A DNA stretch of 64,000 nucleotides from Pseudomonas sp. Bout1 (GTDB lineage Bacteria > Pseudomonadota > Gammaproteobacteria > Pseudomonadales > Pseudomonadaceae): positions 5,037,001 to 5,101,000 of the forward strand of contig NZ_JAVIWK010000001.1 in assembly GCF_034314165.1 (NCBI RefSeq). Reading direction: 5' to 3'. The position numbers and the translations under genes are program-made. This document shows, piece after piece, positions 8,573 to 18,272 of this stretch. The notes under the pieces are model-generated. The model was given only the letters and a program-made list of their open reading frames with translations, ran no database searches and was not told the origin of the DNA. How positions within the stretch are numbered: position 1 is the first letter of the stretch; each line of letters opens with the position of its first letter.

Positions 8573-9340
8573 CATATCCGTTATTTGAGTGATGGCTTGG
8601 ATGGGTTCCGCTCTTACAGCGGCTCACTTTTGAAAAGCGCAAAAGTAAGCAAAACGCTCTTGCCCCACCACTCGGCACCTCGCTTAGGCTCGGTGGGCCC
8701 TCACTCCGGCTTTGGAGCGTGGGCCGCCGTCATGGGCCATCCTTGGCCCAGGACGGCTAACCCGGCGTCCTGCCGGGTTACCCACGCTCCAAAGCCTGCG
8801 TTCGGCCAGCGTGGTTGACGGGGCGCCTAAGATCAAGTTCACAAGCAGATCAAGAACACAGCGGCCTACAGGCCGGCTTGAGTGTTAAAAGCCAGATCAA
8901 CAGCTAAAGCGGGCACGGTTCAAATGTGGGAGCTGGCTTGCCTGCGATGGCATCGCCGCGGTGTATCTGAAAGACCGAGTTGCCTGCATCGCCGGCAAGC
9001 CAGCTCCTACAGATTTTGCCCTGGCTTTTAACACTCAGGTCGGCTTTCAGGCCGCCGTGCACTTGATCTTGCTTGTGATCTTGATCTGACTGCCCCATTC
9101 AGCCCGAGGCCGAACGCAGGGATTGAGGAGCGGGTAAACCGGCAGGACGCCGGTTTAGCCGCGACGGGCCAGGGACGGGCCGTCGCGGCGGCCCGCGGAG
9201 CAATTCCGGAGTGAGGGAACACCGAGCCTAGGCGAGGTGCCGACAGGCGGGGCAGAGCGTTTTGGTTACTTTTGCGCTTTTCAAAAGTGACCCGCTGTAA
9301 GAGCGGAACCATAAGCAGCCGTTACCAAAAAACGGATATG
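8573..9340. repeat. Large inverted-repeat element, copy A (within the atu operon)
   Basis: This 768-bp stretch between atuE and atuF carries no believable gene. It begins CATATCCGTT and ends with the complement AACGGATATG. Two related arms of about 330 bp in opposite orientation flank a central REPIN. Each arm holds, from outside in, a TTCCGCTCTTACAGCGG block, a CACTTTTGAAAAGCGCAAAAG block, a CGGCACCTCGC block, a strong GGCGTCCTGCC hairpin and an AGTGTTAAAAGCCAG junction. The arms differ: the left has the TTTGGAGCG variant, the right the ATTGAGGAGCG variant. Copies C and D share the design. The small frames inside recur in each copy and are not genes. Confidence 0.85.
8925..9011. repeat. REPIN at the centre of element A
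   Basis: Two inverted REP units (TGTGGGAGCTGGCTTGCC and its approximate complement ending CTCCTACA) enclose a short variable spacer. REP doublets of this type are dispersed, non-autonomous elements mobilised by RAYT transposases in Pseudomonas; no RAYT gene is present here. Confidence 0.85.
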
Positions 9341-9366
9341 TACCCGACAAGCCAAGGGACACCACC

Positions 9367-11301
<1,935 letters not shown>

Positions 11302-11372
11302 GCCCTAGGCGGAACTAGCAGGCTTGGCTACGCTCTATCCCCATCAGGACGGGAAGAGTACGGGAACCTGCG

Positions 11373-11915
11373 ATGCCTCATTGGCTGATTATTGATCTTG
11401 AAGCCACAACGGATGAAGGCGGCTGGCCCGTGACCGAGATGGAAGTCATCGAAATCGGTGTGAGCCTGGTTAACCGCCAGGGCCGTGAGCTGGACCATTT
11501 CCAGCGTTTTGTACGGCCGTTGCGCCGGCCATTGCTGACGCCGTTCTGCCGCCAGCTGACCCACATCACCCAGGCTAATATCGACGCTGCCGCGCCGTTG
11601 ACTGAGGTGTGGCCGCTGTTCGAACGCTGGCTCGGGCAACACCAGGCTCGCCTTGAGGGCTGGGCGAGCTGGGGTGACTACGACCGCCAGCAACTGGAGC
11701 TGGAGTGGCAGCGCCATGGCTTGAGCAGCGTGCTGGGCCAGACGCCCCACGTGAACCTCAAGCAGCGCTTCGCCAAGGCCCGGCGCCTGGACAAGCCGCT
11801 GGGGCTCAACGGCGCGCTGCAACTGGCCGGGATGCAGTTCCATGGCCAGCAGCATCGGGCGCTCGAAGATGCGCGCAATACCGCACGGCTGCTGCCGTTG
11901 ATTTTGCCCGTGTAG
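11373..11915 (+). CDS. DEDDh-type 3'-5' exonuclease (ERI-1/KapD-like)
   Basis: This 180-residue protein is a compact RNase T/DnaQ-fold exonuclease. The Exo I motif is IIDLEAT (Asp8, Glu10), an acidic residue of Exo II lies in WASWGDYD, and Exo III is HRALEDARNTA with the catalytic His and Asp five residues apart (DEDDh type). The domain fills almost the whole length, as in the ERI-1/3'hExo-like and KapD bacterial group, so no other function is apparent. Substrates of the bacterial members are not well defined; single-stranded RNA or DNA ends are the likely target. It is a separate unit 71 bp after atuF, followed by ppnP. Confidence 0.85.
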   Translation: MPHWLIIDLEATTDEGGWPVTEMEVIEIGVSLVNRQGRELDHFQRFVRPLRRPLLTPFCRQLTHITQANIDAAAPLTEVWPLFERWLGQHQARLEGWASWGDYDRQQLELEWQRHGLSSVLGQTPHVNLKQRFAKARRLDKPLGLNGALQLAGMQFHGQQHRALEDARNTARLLPLILPV

Positions 11916-11962
11916 AAGGCATACTGGCCGACCTTTCTTGACCCTTTTCCGAGGATTCGCCC

Positions 11963-12247
11963 ATGTTTAAAGTCAACGAGTACTTCGACGGCACCGTCAA
12001 GTCGATCGCTTTCGGCACTGCAGAAGGTCCGGCGACCGTCGGCGTCATGGCCCCGGGCGAATACGAGTTCGGCACCGCCCAGCGTGAAATCATGCACGTG
12101 GTATCAGGCGCGCTGACCGTCAAGCTGCCAGACAGCGCGGATTGGGAAACCTTCGAAGCCGGCAGCCAGTTCAACGTGCCTGCCAACAGCAAGTTCCAGC
12201 TGAAAGTAGCCGTCGACACGGCTTACCTGTGCGAATACCGCGGCTGA
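11963..12247 (+). CDS. ppnP: Pyrimidine/purine nucleoside phosphorylase PpnP
   Basis: The 94-residue protein is a single small cupin of the PpnP (former DUF1255/YaiE) family. Recognisable segments are [15 protein letters not shown] at the start and EREIMHVV-like ([17 protein letters not shown]) in the middle. Family members split a broad set of nucleosides with phosphate to give free bases and ribose-1-phosphate. Length is exactly that of the family. GAGGA stands upstream of the ATG at 11963. A strong hairpin terminator 16 bp after the stop ends this transcript and the convergent MOSC gene. Confidence 0.92.
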   Translation: MFKVNEYFDGTVKSIAFGTAEGPATVGVMAPGEYEFGTAQREIMHVVSGALTVKLPDSADWETFEAGSQFNVPANSKFQLKVAVDTAYLCEYRG

Positions 12248-12263
12248 TCTTTCGATAGCCGAA

Positions 12264-12297
12264 AAAAATGCCCGTCTCTCGCGAGACGGGCATTTTT
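12264..12297. terminator. Bidirectional intrinsic terminator
   Basis: AAAAATGCCCGTCTC at 12264-12278 pairs perfectly with GAGACGGGCATTTTT at 12283-12297 around the tetraloop TCGC. A- and T-runs on both sides let it serve ppnP on the plus strand and the MOSC gene on the minus strand. Confidence 0.95.
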
Positions 12298-12311
12298 CAT
12301 TTCAGGGCCGA

Positions 12312-13118
12312 TTACTCGAGAATCGTCACCGGCATGCCGACTTCCAGGCGCCCCACACCGTCGTTGACCAGGTTCTGCCCGAACATCACATCGCCCTCTT
12401 GCTCGCGATAGGTCTTGAGCGTGGCCAGCGGTTCGCGGTCGGCACTGCGTTCGCCGCTCGCCGGATCAATGGTGGTCAGGATGCAACGTGAGCAGGACTT
12501 GACCACACGAAACTCGACGTCGCCAATCCGCACCCGTTTCCAGCCGTCCTCGGCAAACGCTTCGCTGCCCTCGATCACCAGGTTGGGACGAAAACGCAGC
12601 ATTTCCATGGGGCGACCGACGCGTTGGGACAGGTCATCCAGGGACGCTTGGCCGATCAGCAACAGTGGAAAACCATCGGCAAACGCGACCTTGTCATCAT
12701 CCTTGCCATAACCGGCCTCGGTGGTACGTGCACGCGCCAGCGGCACTTGCACCAGACGCGTGGGTTTGCCGATGAATTCGCTGAGCCAGGCGCCCGCCGC
12801 ATCACCGGCATCCGGCACACGCAGGGTGTCGCGCCAGATAGTCACGCCGCGCAACTCGGCATCGTCGCCGGGCAGTGGCACGTCGAGGGCCGGCTGCCCT
12901 TCGGCGCTCAGGGTCAGGCCGCCGGCGCTGTTCCATAACGCCGACAGCTGGCTCATTTTGGCCACGGCGCGCTGGGTCAGGAAACGCCCGCTGGCCTCGT
13001 CCACCAACATCCAGCGTCGATCCCCGTCGAGCCCAAGTGTATCCAGGGCGATCTGCTGCAAGGGTTCACCCTTGCCGGACTTCAAGGGGTATCGGTACAA
13101 CGCGCTGAGACGAAGCAT
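12312..13118 (-). CDS. MOSC domain protein (YcbX-like)
   Basis: The 268-residue protein has an N-terminal MOSC_N beta-barrel (LSALYRYPLKSGKGE at the start) and a C-terminal MOSC domain with the invariant cysteine region VVKSCSRCILTTIDP. MOSC proteins bind molybdenum cofactor and act with electron donors to reduce N-hydroxylated compounds; E. coli YcbX is the nearest studied relative. The C-terminal ferredoxin domain of YcbX is missing, as in most Pseudomonas versions of about 268 residues. It is convergent with ppnP and shares its terminator. Confidence 0.88.
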   Translation of the reverse strand: MLRLSALYRYPLKSGKGEPLQQIALDTLGLDGDRRWMLVDEASGRFLTQRAVAKMSQLSALWNSAGGLTLSAEGQPALDVPLPGDDAELRGVTIWRDTLRVPDAGDAAGAWLSEFIGKPTRLVQVPLARARTTEAGYGKDDDKVAFADGFPLLLIGQASLDDLSQRVGRPMEMLRFRPNLVIEGSEAFAEDGWKRVRIGDVEFRVVKSCSRCILTTIDPASGERSADREPLATLKTYREQEGDVMFGQNLVNDGVGRLEVGMPVTILE

Positions 13119-13157
13119 GGGCCTGCATTCCTGAGGGGCAAAGCCGCCACCCTAAGC

Positions 13158-14093
13158 TCAAGCCGGTACTTCGTCCAGCATCAAGCGTTGACGAACCACG
13201 TCCACCAACTTGTCGGGCTGGAACTTGGAGAGGAAGTTGTCGCACCCGACCTTCTTCACCATCGAATCGTTGAAGCTGCCGGACAACGAGGTGTGCAGTA
13301 CGACGTAGAGGCCACGCAGGCGCGGGTCATTGCGAATTTCGGTGGTCAGGCGGTAGCCGTCCATCTCGGGCATTTCGGCGTCGGTGAAGATCATCAACAG
13401 TTTGTCGGTCATCACCTGGCCGCTGTCGGCCCACCCCTTGAGCATGTTCAGGGCCTTGAGGCCATCGCTGGCAATGTGCATCTTCACCCCCAGTTGGCCG
13501 AGGGTGTCACGCAGTTGCGAAAGGGCCACGTTGGAGTCATCCACCAGCAGCACTTCTCGGCCACGGGCGCGCTCCAGCACCGGGTCTTCGAGTTTCTCGC
13601 GGGAGACCTTGGCATTGTACGGCACGATTTCGGCGAGGACTTTTTCTACGTCGATGATTTCCACCAACTGGTCGTCGACCTTGCTGATGGCCGTCAGGTA
13701 ATGCTGGCGCCCGGCACTGGCCGGCGGTGGCAGGATCGCTTCCCAGTTCATGTTGACGATGCGGTCGACGCCGCCCACCAGGAATGCCTGCACCGAGCGG
13801 TTGTATTCGGTGACGATAATGGTGCTGTTAGGCCCCGGAATCAGCGGGCGCATGCCAATCGCCTGGGACAGGTCGATCACCGGCAACGTCTGGCCACGCA
13901 GGTTGACCACGCCGCAGACAAAGGGATGCCGCTGGGGCATCAGGGTCAACTTGGGCAGTTGCAGCACTTCCTGCACCTTGAACACGTTGATCGCGAACAA
14001 CTGCCGCCCGGCCAGGCGAAACATGAGGATCTCCAGGCGATTCTCGCCCACCAATTGTGTGCGTTGATCTACCGTGTCGAGAATGCCGGCCAT
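13158..14093 (-). CDS. cheV: Chemotaxis coupling/response-regulator protein CheV
   Basis: The 311-residue protein consists of a CheW-like domain (about 15-165; VCGVVNLRGQTLPVIDLS) followed by a response-regulator receiver domain (about 180-305) with the acidic pocket LLVDDS and phospho-acceptor Asp238 in FTDAEMPEMDG. CheV couples chemoreceptors to CheA and can be phosphorylated by it, modulating signalling. The gene stands alone, as cheV genes often do, 39 bp from the MOSC gene. A FliA (sigma-28) type promoter lies about 50 bp before the ATG at 14093, matching co-expression with late flagellar and chemotaxis genes. Confidence 0.93.
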   Translation of the reverse strand: MAGILDTVDQRTQLVGENRLEILMFRLAGRQLFAINVFKVQEVLQLPKLTLMPQRHPFVCGVVNLRGQTLPVIDLSQAIGMRPLIPGPNSTIIVTEYNRSVQAFLVGGVDRIVNMNWEAILPPPASAGRQHYLTAISKVDDQLVEIIDVEKVLAEIVPYNAKVSREKLEDPVLERARGREVLLVDDSNVALSQLRDTLGQLGVKMHIASDGLKALNMLKGWADSGQVMTDKLLMIFTDAEMPEMDGYRLTTEIRNDPRLRGLYVVLHTSLSGSFNDSMVKKVGCDNFLSKFQPDKLVDVVRQRLMLDEVPA

Positions 14094-14142
14094 TAAAGAC
14101 TCCTGGGTTTAGCGGATGGATAGTGCTGGTCACTGAAGGAGG

Positions 14143-14169
14143 TTATCGGCGGCAAACGCCGGACCTTGA
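14143..14169 (-). promoter_or_regulatory. FliA (sigma-28) type promoter of cheV
   Basis: Reading the minus strand, TCAAGGTC (14169-14162), an 11-base spacer and a perfect GCCGATAA (14150-14143) match the flagellar sigma-28 consensus TAAAGTTT-N11-GCCGATAA in five of eight and eight of eight positions. It is correctly oriented 49 bp upstream of the cheV ATG. Confidence 0.75.
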
Positions 14170-14197
14170 CCCCCGCTAAAATGCCATGTAAATCCAT

Positions 14198-14216
14198 TGA
14201 TGTCACACTGACATCA
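14198..14216. promoter_or_regulatory. Perfect 8-bp inverted repeat upstream of cheV
   Basis: TGATGTCA at 14198-14205 and TGACATCA at 14209-14216 are exact complements around CAC. The shape is that of a dimer-binding operator. It lies about 30 bp upstream of the cheV promoter -35 element, where an activator could sit, and no cognate regulator can be named. Confidence 0.4.
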
Positions 14217-14641
14217 TGCTTTACTGAGCTTGCTTCAACGCAAGGCCCATCACCACCGCCGCGTGACCACAAAGTCAGCGCGAGGTTCCCCCATGTAAGG
14301 GATTCCCCTACCCACAATCAGGATCAACCTGATATTCGCGATATCTAATAGCCATTAATGTGACGCCATTCTCATTGCATGAATGGAGTCAGGCTTTTGT
14401 TTGCTATCGCAAGCCCACGGCCCACGGGTCGTCCAAAGACTTACGTCTTGGCAACCGAAGAAGTTGTGCGAATGCCCTTGAGGAATGTGAGGGTGCCGGA
14501 CGAACGCAGCGATCAATCAAATAAAAGTCCTACTGAAAAGTCGGAAGCAGACTACAGATATTCGTCATATTTCAGCGGTACTTTTAAGCCATTGACCAGG
14601 TGCAACATCTCATTATCCGACCGTATGTTGTGGAGACTTGC
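14217..14641. other. Intergenic region without a supported gene
   Basis: This stretch between the cheV control region and the 149-residue protein gene has no convincing gene. A frame of 88 codons at 14379-14645 has no ribosome-binding site and an unconvincing composition. A small hairpin (CCAAAGAC/GTCTTGG) is near 14430. A small RNA is possible but not supported. Confidence 0.5.
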
Positions 14642-15091
14642 ATGATGAACGACGGCAAAGAGTGGCAACTTGCACTTCCCGAGTTCCTCCTTGAGGCACA
14701 AATGCTGCTGGACAAATCCCAGGAGTGCTTGAGCCACCTGCATCTGATCCGCAACGACAGCGACGCCGTCGATTGCATGAAAAGCAGCCTGATCAAGCTT
14801 GCGGAAAAGTCCGACGCCTTGGCCCTGCGGGCGATCAGCGAGTTTTCACGGCATGTGCAGTACTTGATCAGCAATGCCGCCAGCCCCCTGCAATTGCATG
14901 ATCAGGCACTGGATGCGCTGAATGCCTGCCTGACCTTACTGGCCTGGCAACTGGAGTTGATCGATGCAAAAACCGGCAAGCTCGGCCTGGATGAAACCGA
15001 ACAAACCGCGTTAATTGCCACGGTCGTCCAACACATCCCGCAAAGCGACTTCGGTTATAAGCGACAGCACCGCGTGCCTTACGCCATTTGA
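14642..15091 (+). CDS. Uncharacterised all-helical protein, possibly a degenerate Hpt domain
   Basis: The 149-residue product is not recognised with confidence. It is predicted to be all helical and soluble. The region DCMKSSLIKLAEKSDALALRAISEFSRHV resembles the second half of a histidine phosphotransfer (Hpt) bundle, but the phospho-accepting histidine motif HxxKG is absent. I chose the ATG at 14642, which follows GGAG at a suitable distance; an upstream ATG at 14600 has no such site. It is followed after 318 bp by a histidine kinase and response regulator on the same strand, so a link to that pathway is possible but unproven. Confidence 0.6.
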   Translation: MMNDGKEWQLALPEFLLEAQMLLDKSQECLSHLHLIRNDSDAVDCMKSSLIKLAEKSDALALRAISEFSRHVQYLISNAASPLQLHDQALDALNACLTLLAWQLELIDAKTGKLGLDETEQTALIATVVQHIPQSDFGYKRQHRVPYAI

Positions 15092-15409
15092 GTATTCTTC
15101 GCATCCAATCAGAGAAATGTCGTATTCAATTGCCGCCTTATCCAAAAACGACAGCCACAACTAATCCTGCCTGACGTCGTTGTTAGCAAAAAATATCAAT
15201 AAGCCACTAACGACAATACCGATACAAAAAGACTTCAATGATACAACTTCCCCACTATTTGAACTCCTGGACTACCTCCCGGGGCACTGCCGTGATTAAT
15301 ACTACTCATCAGGCTCGGCGCCAGGCGACCAACGGTAATAGTGGTGGTACCATGCCCCGCTCGAAGTGACTCAACTTCATGATGCATATAAACGTGAAAT
15401 GCGCCTCCT
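15092..15409. other. Intergenic region, A+T-richer, probable promoter region of the two-component pair
   Basis: No gene is supported in these 318 bp. The first part is A+T-richer and contains the similar elements GTCGTTGTTAG and CTAACGACA about 20 bp apart in opposite orientation. The sequence just before the kinase start has no clear Shine-Dalgarno element. Confidence 0.4.
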
Positions 15410-16303
15410 ATGTACGCCAGCCTGAAGTCACTCATCGCAAGGTCCGTGTCCCGAAGCAATGCACGCTGGATGACGCTCGCGCTATGCCTGTGCGCATGCC
15501 TGTTCAGCCTGTGGGGTTATGCACACTCGGCCAATATTCCTCTCATCCTGCTGCTGTTGAACCTGGCCATCTTGTCGGTGGTAGGCCTGCAACAGTGGCG
15601 CTCACGCAAATCCATCAAGTTCCAGCCCCAGGAGTTGGCCGACCGTCTGTTGCAGGTTCAGGAAAACGAGCGTCATCGCCTGAGCCGCGAACTGCACGAC
15701 GATATTGGCCAATTGTTGACCGCCGCCAAGCTGCAAAGTGAGTGGCTCAAACGCCGCCTGCCGGCAGACCTGCAAGGCCATTGTTCAGTACTGTGTAACA
15801 CCTTGAACGAAACCCTGGCCAAGGTGCAGGACGTGTCGGCCATCCTCAACCCCCGGCAGTTGGCGAGCCTGGGGCTGGAGGCGAGCCTGCGGGCGCACCT
15901 GCTCAAGGCCCTGGAAAACACCCGGGTGAGCTGGAGCCTGGAATGCCATCAAAGGCTGACGGGCATCCCGGAAGAGATGGCCGTTGCGGCTTTTCGCATT
16001 ACCCAGGAAGCCGTCACCAATATGCTTCGCCATGCCCAGGCACATAACCTGCTGGTGCGCCTGCAACGCCTGCCCGAAGGCCTGTCACTGTTTATCAGCG
16101 ATGACGGCCAGGGCTTTTCACCCGCCATCAACCCCGCCCTGGAAGGCCAACGGGGCATGGCCGGGATGTCCGAGCGAATTGATCAACTGGGAGGCACGTT
16201 GTCCGTCAATAGCCAGCCCGGCTTTGGGACAAGGATCGAAGCGCTTTTCCCCTGGGCGCCCCGCGCCCTCGAACGGGCCAACCCCCATAAGGTTCTAGAG
16301 TGA
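15410..16303 (+). CDS. Sensor histidine kinase, NarX/UhpB type (HisKA_3)
   Basis: The 297-residue protein has two adjacent transmembrane helices (about 20-38 and 42-60) with almost no periplasmic loop. A HisKA_3 dimerisation/phospho-acceptor helix follows (ENERHRLSRELHDDIGQLL, His96) and then an HATPase domain with TQEAVTNMLRHA (N box), SDDGQGF (G1) and GRGMAGM-like QRGMAGMSER (G2). The lack of a periplasmic sensor domain suggests it senses a membrane or cytoplasmic cue, or works with another protein. The stop overlaps the start of the response regulator as GTGA, so the two are a coupled pair. The start is uncertain because the ribosome-binding site is weak. Confidence 0.85.
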   Translation: MYASLKSLIARSVSRSNARWMTLALCLCACLFSLWGYAHSANIPLILLLLNLAILSVVGLQQWRSRKSIKFQPQELADRLLQVQENERHRLSRELHDDIGQLLTAAKLQSEWLKRRLPADLQGHCSVLCNTLNETLAKVQDVSAILNPRQLASLGLEASLRAHLLKALENTRVSWSLECHQRLTGIPEEMAVAAFRITQEAVTNMLRHAQAHNLLVRLQRLPEGLSLFISDDGQGFSPAINPALEGQRGMAGMSERIDQLGGTLSVNSQPGFGTRIEALFPWAPRALERANPHKVLE

Positions 16304-16959
16304 CGTGCAACTTACTCCTGGTGGATGACCACTCCCTGATCAGGGCCGGCGTGCGCGCGCTGGTCATGGATATTCCCGGCTACGCAGTGGTCGGCGAAGC
16401 CAGCGATGGTGCCCAGCTGCTGGAGCGATTCGACGCGCTGCAACCGGACATCGTACTGCTCGACCTGTCGATGAAGCACACCGGCGGGCTCGATGCGCTC
16501 AAGTCTCTCAAGCGCGCCCATCCCAAGAGCAAAGTGCTGATCCTGTCGATGCACACCGACCCGGAACTGATCATGTGCGCCCTGGAATCCGGCGCCCATG
16601 GCTACCTGCTCAAGGACACCACCGCCAATGAGCTGGAACAGGCGCTGCTGGCCTTGCGCAACAACGAACGCTACCTGAGCCCTGCCATCGCCCACACGGT
16701 GATCAACCAGGCGCTGGTGCGCAATCAGGCCCAGGCCAACCCGCGGCCTCACAACCACAACCTGACGGCACGCCAGTTGGAAATCCTGCGCCTGATCGTG
16801 CGCGGCAAGTCCACCCGGGAAATCGCCAATGGCCTGGGCTTGAGCATCAAGACCGTGGAAGCCCACCGCTCGCAAATCATGAAGCGCCTGCAGATTTTCG
16901 ACGTGGCAGGCCTGGTGTTGTTCGCCGTGCGCGAACACATCATCAGCCTGGACGATTAG
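16300..16959 (+). CDS. NarL/FixJ-type response regulator
   Basis: The 219-residue protein has an N-terminal receiver domain (acidic pair Asp9-Asp10, phospho-acceptor Asp55 in IVLLDLSM, LKD loop near 104) and a C-terminal LuxR-type helix-turn-helix (LTARQLEILRLIVRGKSTRE, IKTVEAHRSQIMKRL). It starts with GTG at 16300, overlapping the kinase stop, and should be phosphorylated by that kinase to act as a transcription factor. Its targets are unknown. Its 3' end overlaps the convergent lipid kinase gene by 17 bp. Confidence 0.9.
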   Translation: MTCNLLLVDDHSLIRAGVRALVMDIPGYAVVGEASDGAQLLERFDALQPDIVLLDLSMKHTGGLDALKSLKRAHPKSKVLILSMHTDPELIMCALESGAHGYLLKDTTANELEQALLALRNNERYLSPAIAHTVINQALVRNQAQANPRPHNHNLTARQLEILRLIVRGKSTREIANGLGLSIKTVEAHRSQIMKRLQIFDVAGLVLFAVREHIISLDD

Positions 16960-17845
16960 CCAGCAACGGCGAATCCGCCGGCAGGTGCACCCGCAGCGCC
17001 TGGGGCAAGGCAGCAAAGTGCAGGTCGTCACCCTGCAGCGGCTCGCCATCCAGGTTGATCGCCAGCCCTTCGGCGACCTTGATTTCGACCCACGGCAAAC
17101 GCGCCCGCACAAACATGTTGTCCAGGCCCCAGCCATCCGTCATCAGGTTGCGCAGGGTGCCGACCACCTCCTGTGGGGCTGGCAGGATGCTGATGTCCAG
17201 CAATCCATCATCGGCCAGGGCGCCGGGGCACAACACATGGCCCCCGCCGGCCTGGCGCCCGTTGCCGATGCCCAATGCCAGCAACTCGCCGCGCCAGTGA
17301 AAGTCGGGGCCCTGCAACTCAGCGTAGGCCGCGCGCAATTCGCTGAAGCGTGACAGGCCGGTAAACAAATACGCTGCGCCACCGAGGACCTTCTTCAGGT
17401 CTTCGGAGGTATTGGCGGTGACCTGGCTGCCAAAACCGCCGGTGGCCATATTAAGGAAGATCTGCCCGCCCACCTCGCCCAAGTCGATAGCACGCGCCGA
17501 CACGTCCAGCAGCTCCAGAGCCAGCTCAGGCTCCAGCGGCACGCCGGCGGCACGGGCAAAATCGTTGGCGGTACCCAGCGGCATCAGCACCAGGCTGGCG
17601 TCGGTGTTGGCCCGGGCCATGGCCTCGGCCACATCCCGCAACGTGCCATCGCCGCCGCCGGCAATCAACCGGGTGTAGCCATCGGCCAGGGCTTGATCGA
17701 CAAACCGCTGGGCATCGCCTCCCTCCCACGTCACCCGAACAGCCAATTCCCAACCCTGGTCGCGCTTGCCCTGCACCGCCGCCCGCACCTGCTCATTGAG
17801 GGCTTGCTTGCCGTGCAGAATCAACAGTGCCTTGGGTGTGCTCAT
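16943..17845 (-). CDS. yegS: Lipid kinase, YegS/diacylglycerol-kinase family
   Basis: The 300-residue protein has the DAGK catalytic domain with the nucleotide-binding loop AGGGDGTLRDVAEAM (about residues 62-76) and PLGTANDFARA, then a beta-sandwich domain with NMATGGFGSQV. E. coli YegS phosphorylates phosphatidylglycerol in vitro; the natural lipid is not settled. The length is right for YegS (about 300). Start ATG 17845 follows AGGAG. It is convergent with the response regulator, with a 17-bp overlap of the coding ends. Confidence 0.88.
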   Translation of the reverse strand: MSTPKALLILHGKQALNEQVRAAVQGKRDQGWELAVRVTWEGGDAQRFVDQALADGYTRLIAGGGDGTLRDVAEAMARANTDASLVLMPLGTANDFARAAGVPLEPELALELLDVSARAIDLGEVGGQIFLNMATGGFGSQVTANTSEDLKKVLGGAAYLFTGLSRFSELRAAYAELQGPDFHWRGELLALGIGNGRQAGGGHVLCPGALADDGLLDISILPAPQEVVGTLRNLMTDGWGLDNMFVRARLPWVEIKVAEGLAINLDGEPLQGDDLHFAALPQALRVHLPADSPLLANRPG

Positions 17846-18023
17846 GGATGAATGCTCCTGGGTTTAAAGGTTCCTGATGGATGTGGACCATGGCCAATCG
17901 AAAAAAAGCCATCGGCGTTGGAAATTAGCCGGGCCGTTGTAGCGTTTCTGACACCGATCAACTCGCATTTTGCGAAATCCGCCTAGACTTGCACCCATTC
18001 CCATCCGACAAGGCCGTCGTCCC

Positions 18024-18200
18024 ATGATCACCATGTCCGCCTTCCACTCCATGCTCATCCCCATCCTGATCGGCATGATCCTCCTGGCCATAGGCTTCAA
18101 CTTTCGCGACAAAGGCATTGGCGTGTTCGGCATGTGGATCGGCATGCTGCTGATCCTCGGCACAGTGGTGTACAAGATCCTCGCCAAACTCGCCGAATGA
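18024..18200 (+). CDS. Small two-helix membrane protein of unknown function
   Basis: The product is a 58-residue protein (MITMSAFHSMLIPILIGMIL) with two hydrophobic helices (about 8-24 and 33-50) separated by a short polar loop FRDKGIG. I placed the start at the ATG at 18024, which follows AAGG; the frame remains open upstream but that part reads as non-coding. No family function is known to me. It stands between yegS (divergent) and the MscS-type gene (same strand, 72 bp further). Confidence 0.65.
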   Translation: MITMSAFHSMLIPILIGMILLAIGFNFRDKGIGVFGMWIGMLLILGTVVYKILAKLAE

Positions 18201-18272
18201 CAATCCCACTCGCATTGCACATGACGGCCTCGTACACTCGGTCAATTCGTCGTTTTTAAGGTTGACCGCCTC

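Noticed and set aside
8552..9312. Small frames inside the large repeat elements (also in copies B, C and D)
   Set aside because: The same peptide (with the segment ARPWPVAAKPASCRFT) recurs in every copy, has no ribosome-binding site and reads through inverted-repeat arms; it reflects the repeat, not a gene.
9304..9335. GGAACC in the repeat elements as further hrp boxes
   Set aside because: No CCACNNA follows at 15-16 bp in any copy; GGAACC there belongs to the repeat sequence.
14379..14645. An 88-codon plus-strand frame between cheV and the 149-residue protein gene
   Set aside because: No ribosome-binding site, no recognisable fold, and it overlaps the likely leader of the next gene.
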